Positions 6,023 through 6,554 of a DNA stretch of 6,554 nucleotides are shown piece by piece. Every line of letters starts with the position of its first letter. The stretch's first letter is position 1. The position numbers were made by a program, and so were the translations under genes. The stretch lies in assembly GCA_007129225.1 (NCBI GenBank), contig SKVX01000306.1, positions 1 through 6,554 of the forward strand. The letters run 5' to 3'. Source of the DNA: Halomonas sp. (GTDB taxonomy: Bacteria > Pseudomonadota > Gammaproteobacteria > Pseudomonadales > Halomonadaceae). Below the pieces are notes generated by a model. The model made no database searches and was not told the DNA's origin. It was given only the letters and a program-made list of their open reading frames with translations.

Positions 6023-6370
6023 TTATGCCGGCAACTGCCAAACGACTTGGGTGTCGACAGGAAAGACAGGTCGTGGCAGGTATCTGAAATCGAACCTTGT
6101 AAGGATCGGCGAAGTCAGGCCCGGTGTATCGACTTCGATGACCTGATCCGGGGCGAAGAATTCGTCGAAGCCGGCCCGGAAGTGACCGCGGGACTTCACC
6201 ACCACGGCTCGAGTCCTGGCGATGTCCAGCCCCATCATCTCCAGAAACACCGGATCGGCGCACTGGGTGCGAATCGATATCACGACGACCTGAATCCCAC
6301 CCAGGTCCAGGAGCGCCGTCGGCCCCAGCATCCCGTACCACCCTACGTGATCTTTCACATAATCCGTCAC
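6023..6370 (-). pseudogene. M81 family metallopeptidase (MlrC-like), C-terminal fragment
   Basis: The fragment matches the C-terminal MlrC domain of M81 metallopeptidases, named for the microcystin-degradation protein. Typical features are L-G-P-T-A-L-L-D-L-G-G-I-Q-V-V-V-I-S, V-V-V-K-S-R-G-H-F-R-A-G-F, and V-D-T-P-G-L-T-S-P followed by the R-P-x-F-P-x-D end. Full-length relatives have roughly 480-500 residues with the zinc site in the N-terminal domain, so only about a fifth remains. Family-like sequence begins near base 6346. The preceding codons lie in a 12-bp tandem repeat block. The GTG at 6368-6370 is directly preceded by TAG and no N-terminal half is found in any frame upstream, so this is a broken gene. 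It points the same way as the TRAP operon, whose upstream region begins 185 nt before dctP, and it may once have been part of the same locus. Confidence 0.75.
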
Positions 6371-6385
6371 CTAATCTTTCACTTA
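6350..6385. repeat. Three tandem 12-bp repeats at the break in the M81 gene
   Basis: Three head-to-tail units are ATCTTTCACATA (6350-6361), ATCCGTCACCTA (6362-6373) and ATCTTTCACTTA (6374-6385). Units 1 and 3 differ at one base. On the minus strand the consensus is TAnGTGAmrGAT. They begin exactly where the M81 homology ends. Short iterated sites like this are seen at the ends of some insertion sequences (for example IS21-type multiple terminal repeats) and at tyrosine-recombinase sites. The sequence from 6348 starts with TG, as IS21-family ends do. The assignment to a mobile element is inference. Confidence 0.6.
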
Positions 6386-6554
6386 GCATCTGCCAAGAAA
6401 TTACGGTCGCGTTCATCGCGGCTGTCCCGGTTCCGAGCCGACCAATCCAGGGCGCGGACCACCGTCGCACTCGGCGCTCGCACCGACCAGCATTTTTCGG
6501 AGACAAACCGAACCACATCGGCCGATCGAATACGAGTACCGCGATGCGGAGTAC
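6379..6554 (-). CDS. Unrecognised ORF, C-terminal 57 codons (5' partial at window edge)
   Basis: A minus-strand frame is open from the right edge to TGA at 6379-6381, inside the third 12-bp repeat. It reads R-S-A-D-V-V-R-F-V-S-E-K and then A-T-V-V-R-A-L-D-W-S-A-R, and ends in a charged tail R-D-E-R-D-R-N-F-L-A-D-A-K. The composition is protein-like, but I do not recognise the family. If the adjacent repeats are an element end, this could be the tail of a transposase, integrase or accessory protein. Other frames here are also open, a common effect of high GC, so this may not be a real gene. Confidence 0.25.
   Translation of the reverse strand, partial: TPHRGTRIRSADVVRFVSEKCWSVRAPSATVVRALDWSARNRDSRDERDRNFLADAK

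Noticed and set aside
6018..6518. 166-codon minus-strand ORF overlapping the M81 fragment
   Set aside because: Its second half is out of frame with the clear MlrC-domain reading and is rich in Arg, Gly and Ser as expected for a high-GC shadow frame. It has no family features, and its first half does not match the missing M81 N-terminus.
1..6554. CRISPR array, tRNA or rRNA genes
   Set aside because: No regularly spaced repeats with unique spacers and no cloverleaf or rRNA-like sequence were seen. The only tandem repeat is the three-unit 12-bp block at 6350-6385, which has no spacers.

Overview
The window is GC-rich proteobacterial DNA. Its short operonic spacings, the TRAP transporter set and the codon style suggest a gammaproteobacterium of the Halomonas/Chromohalobacter type. 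That placement is an impression from protein style; there is no marker gene to prove it.

Layout, left to right. (1) At 1-410 (+) lies the C-terminal part of a flavodoxin-fold NAD(P)H:quinone oxidoreductase whose start is outside the window. (2) The 411-673 gap holds a 35-codon possible gene remnant on the minus strand and, just upstream of the next gene, a perfect 13-bp inverted repeat. (3) At 674-1825 (+) is a PLP-dependent fold-III lyase of the D-threonine aldolase / D-serine dehydratase / hydroxyaspartate (de)hydratase-aldolase superfamily, with a His-x-Cys metal site. (4) A strong hairpin at 1835-1859 separates it from a convergent operon. (5) That operon runs on the minus strand from about 5837 to 1883: dctP-type binding protein, dctQ small membrane subunit, dctM large permease, then an ornithine cyclodeaminase / mu-crystallin family protein. 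(6) The operon's upstream region (5838-6022) has several dyad symmetries. (7) At 6023-6370 (-) is the C-terminal piece of an M81/MlrC-type metallopeptidase. It is broken at a block of three 12-bp tandem repeats, beyond which lies about 170 bp of unrecognised DNA.

How the genes may work together (inference). The TRAP system would import an organic anion, probably an amino or hydroxy-amino acid. The lyase would deaminate or split a D-configured 3-hydroxy amino acid. The cyclodeaminase-family enzyme would interconvert an imino acid and an amino acid with NAD(P)H. The closest known logic is hydroxyaspartate metabolism: the beta-hydroxyaspartate cycle uses a lyase of the same fold (BhcC), a cyclodeaminase-family iminosuccinate reductase (BhcD) and often a linked TRAP transporter. 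Here there is no aminotransferase or dehydratase partner (BhcA/BhcB) in view. The two transcription units share a 9-base element, TGTATCAAT, in their upstream regions, which suggests a common regulator encoded elsewhere.
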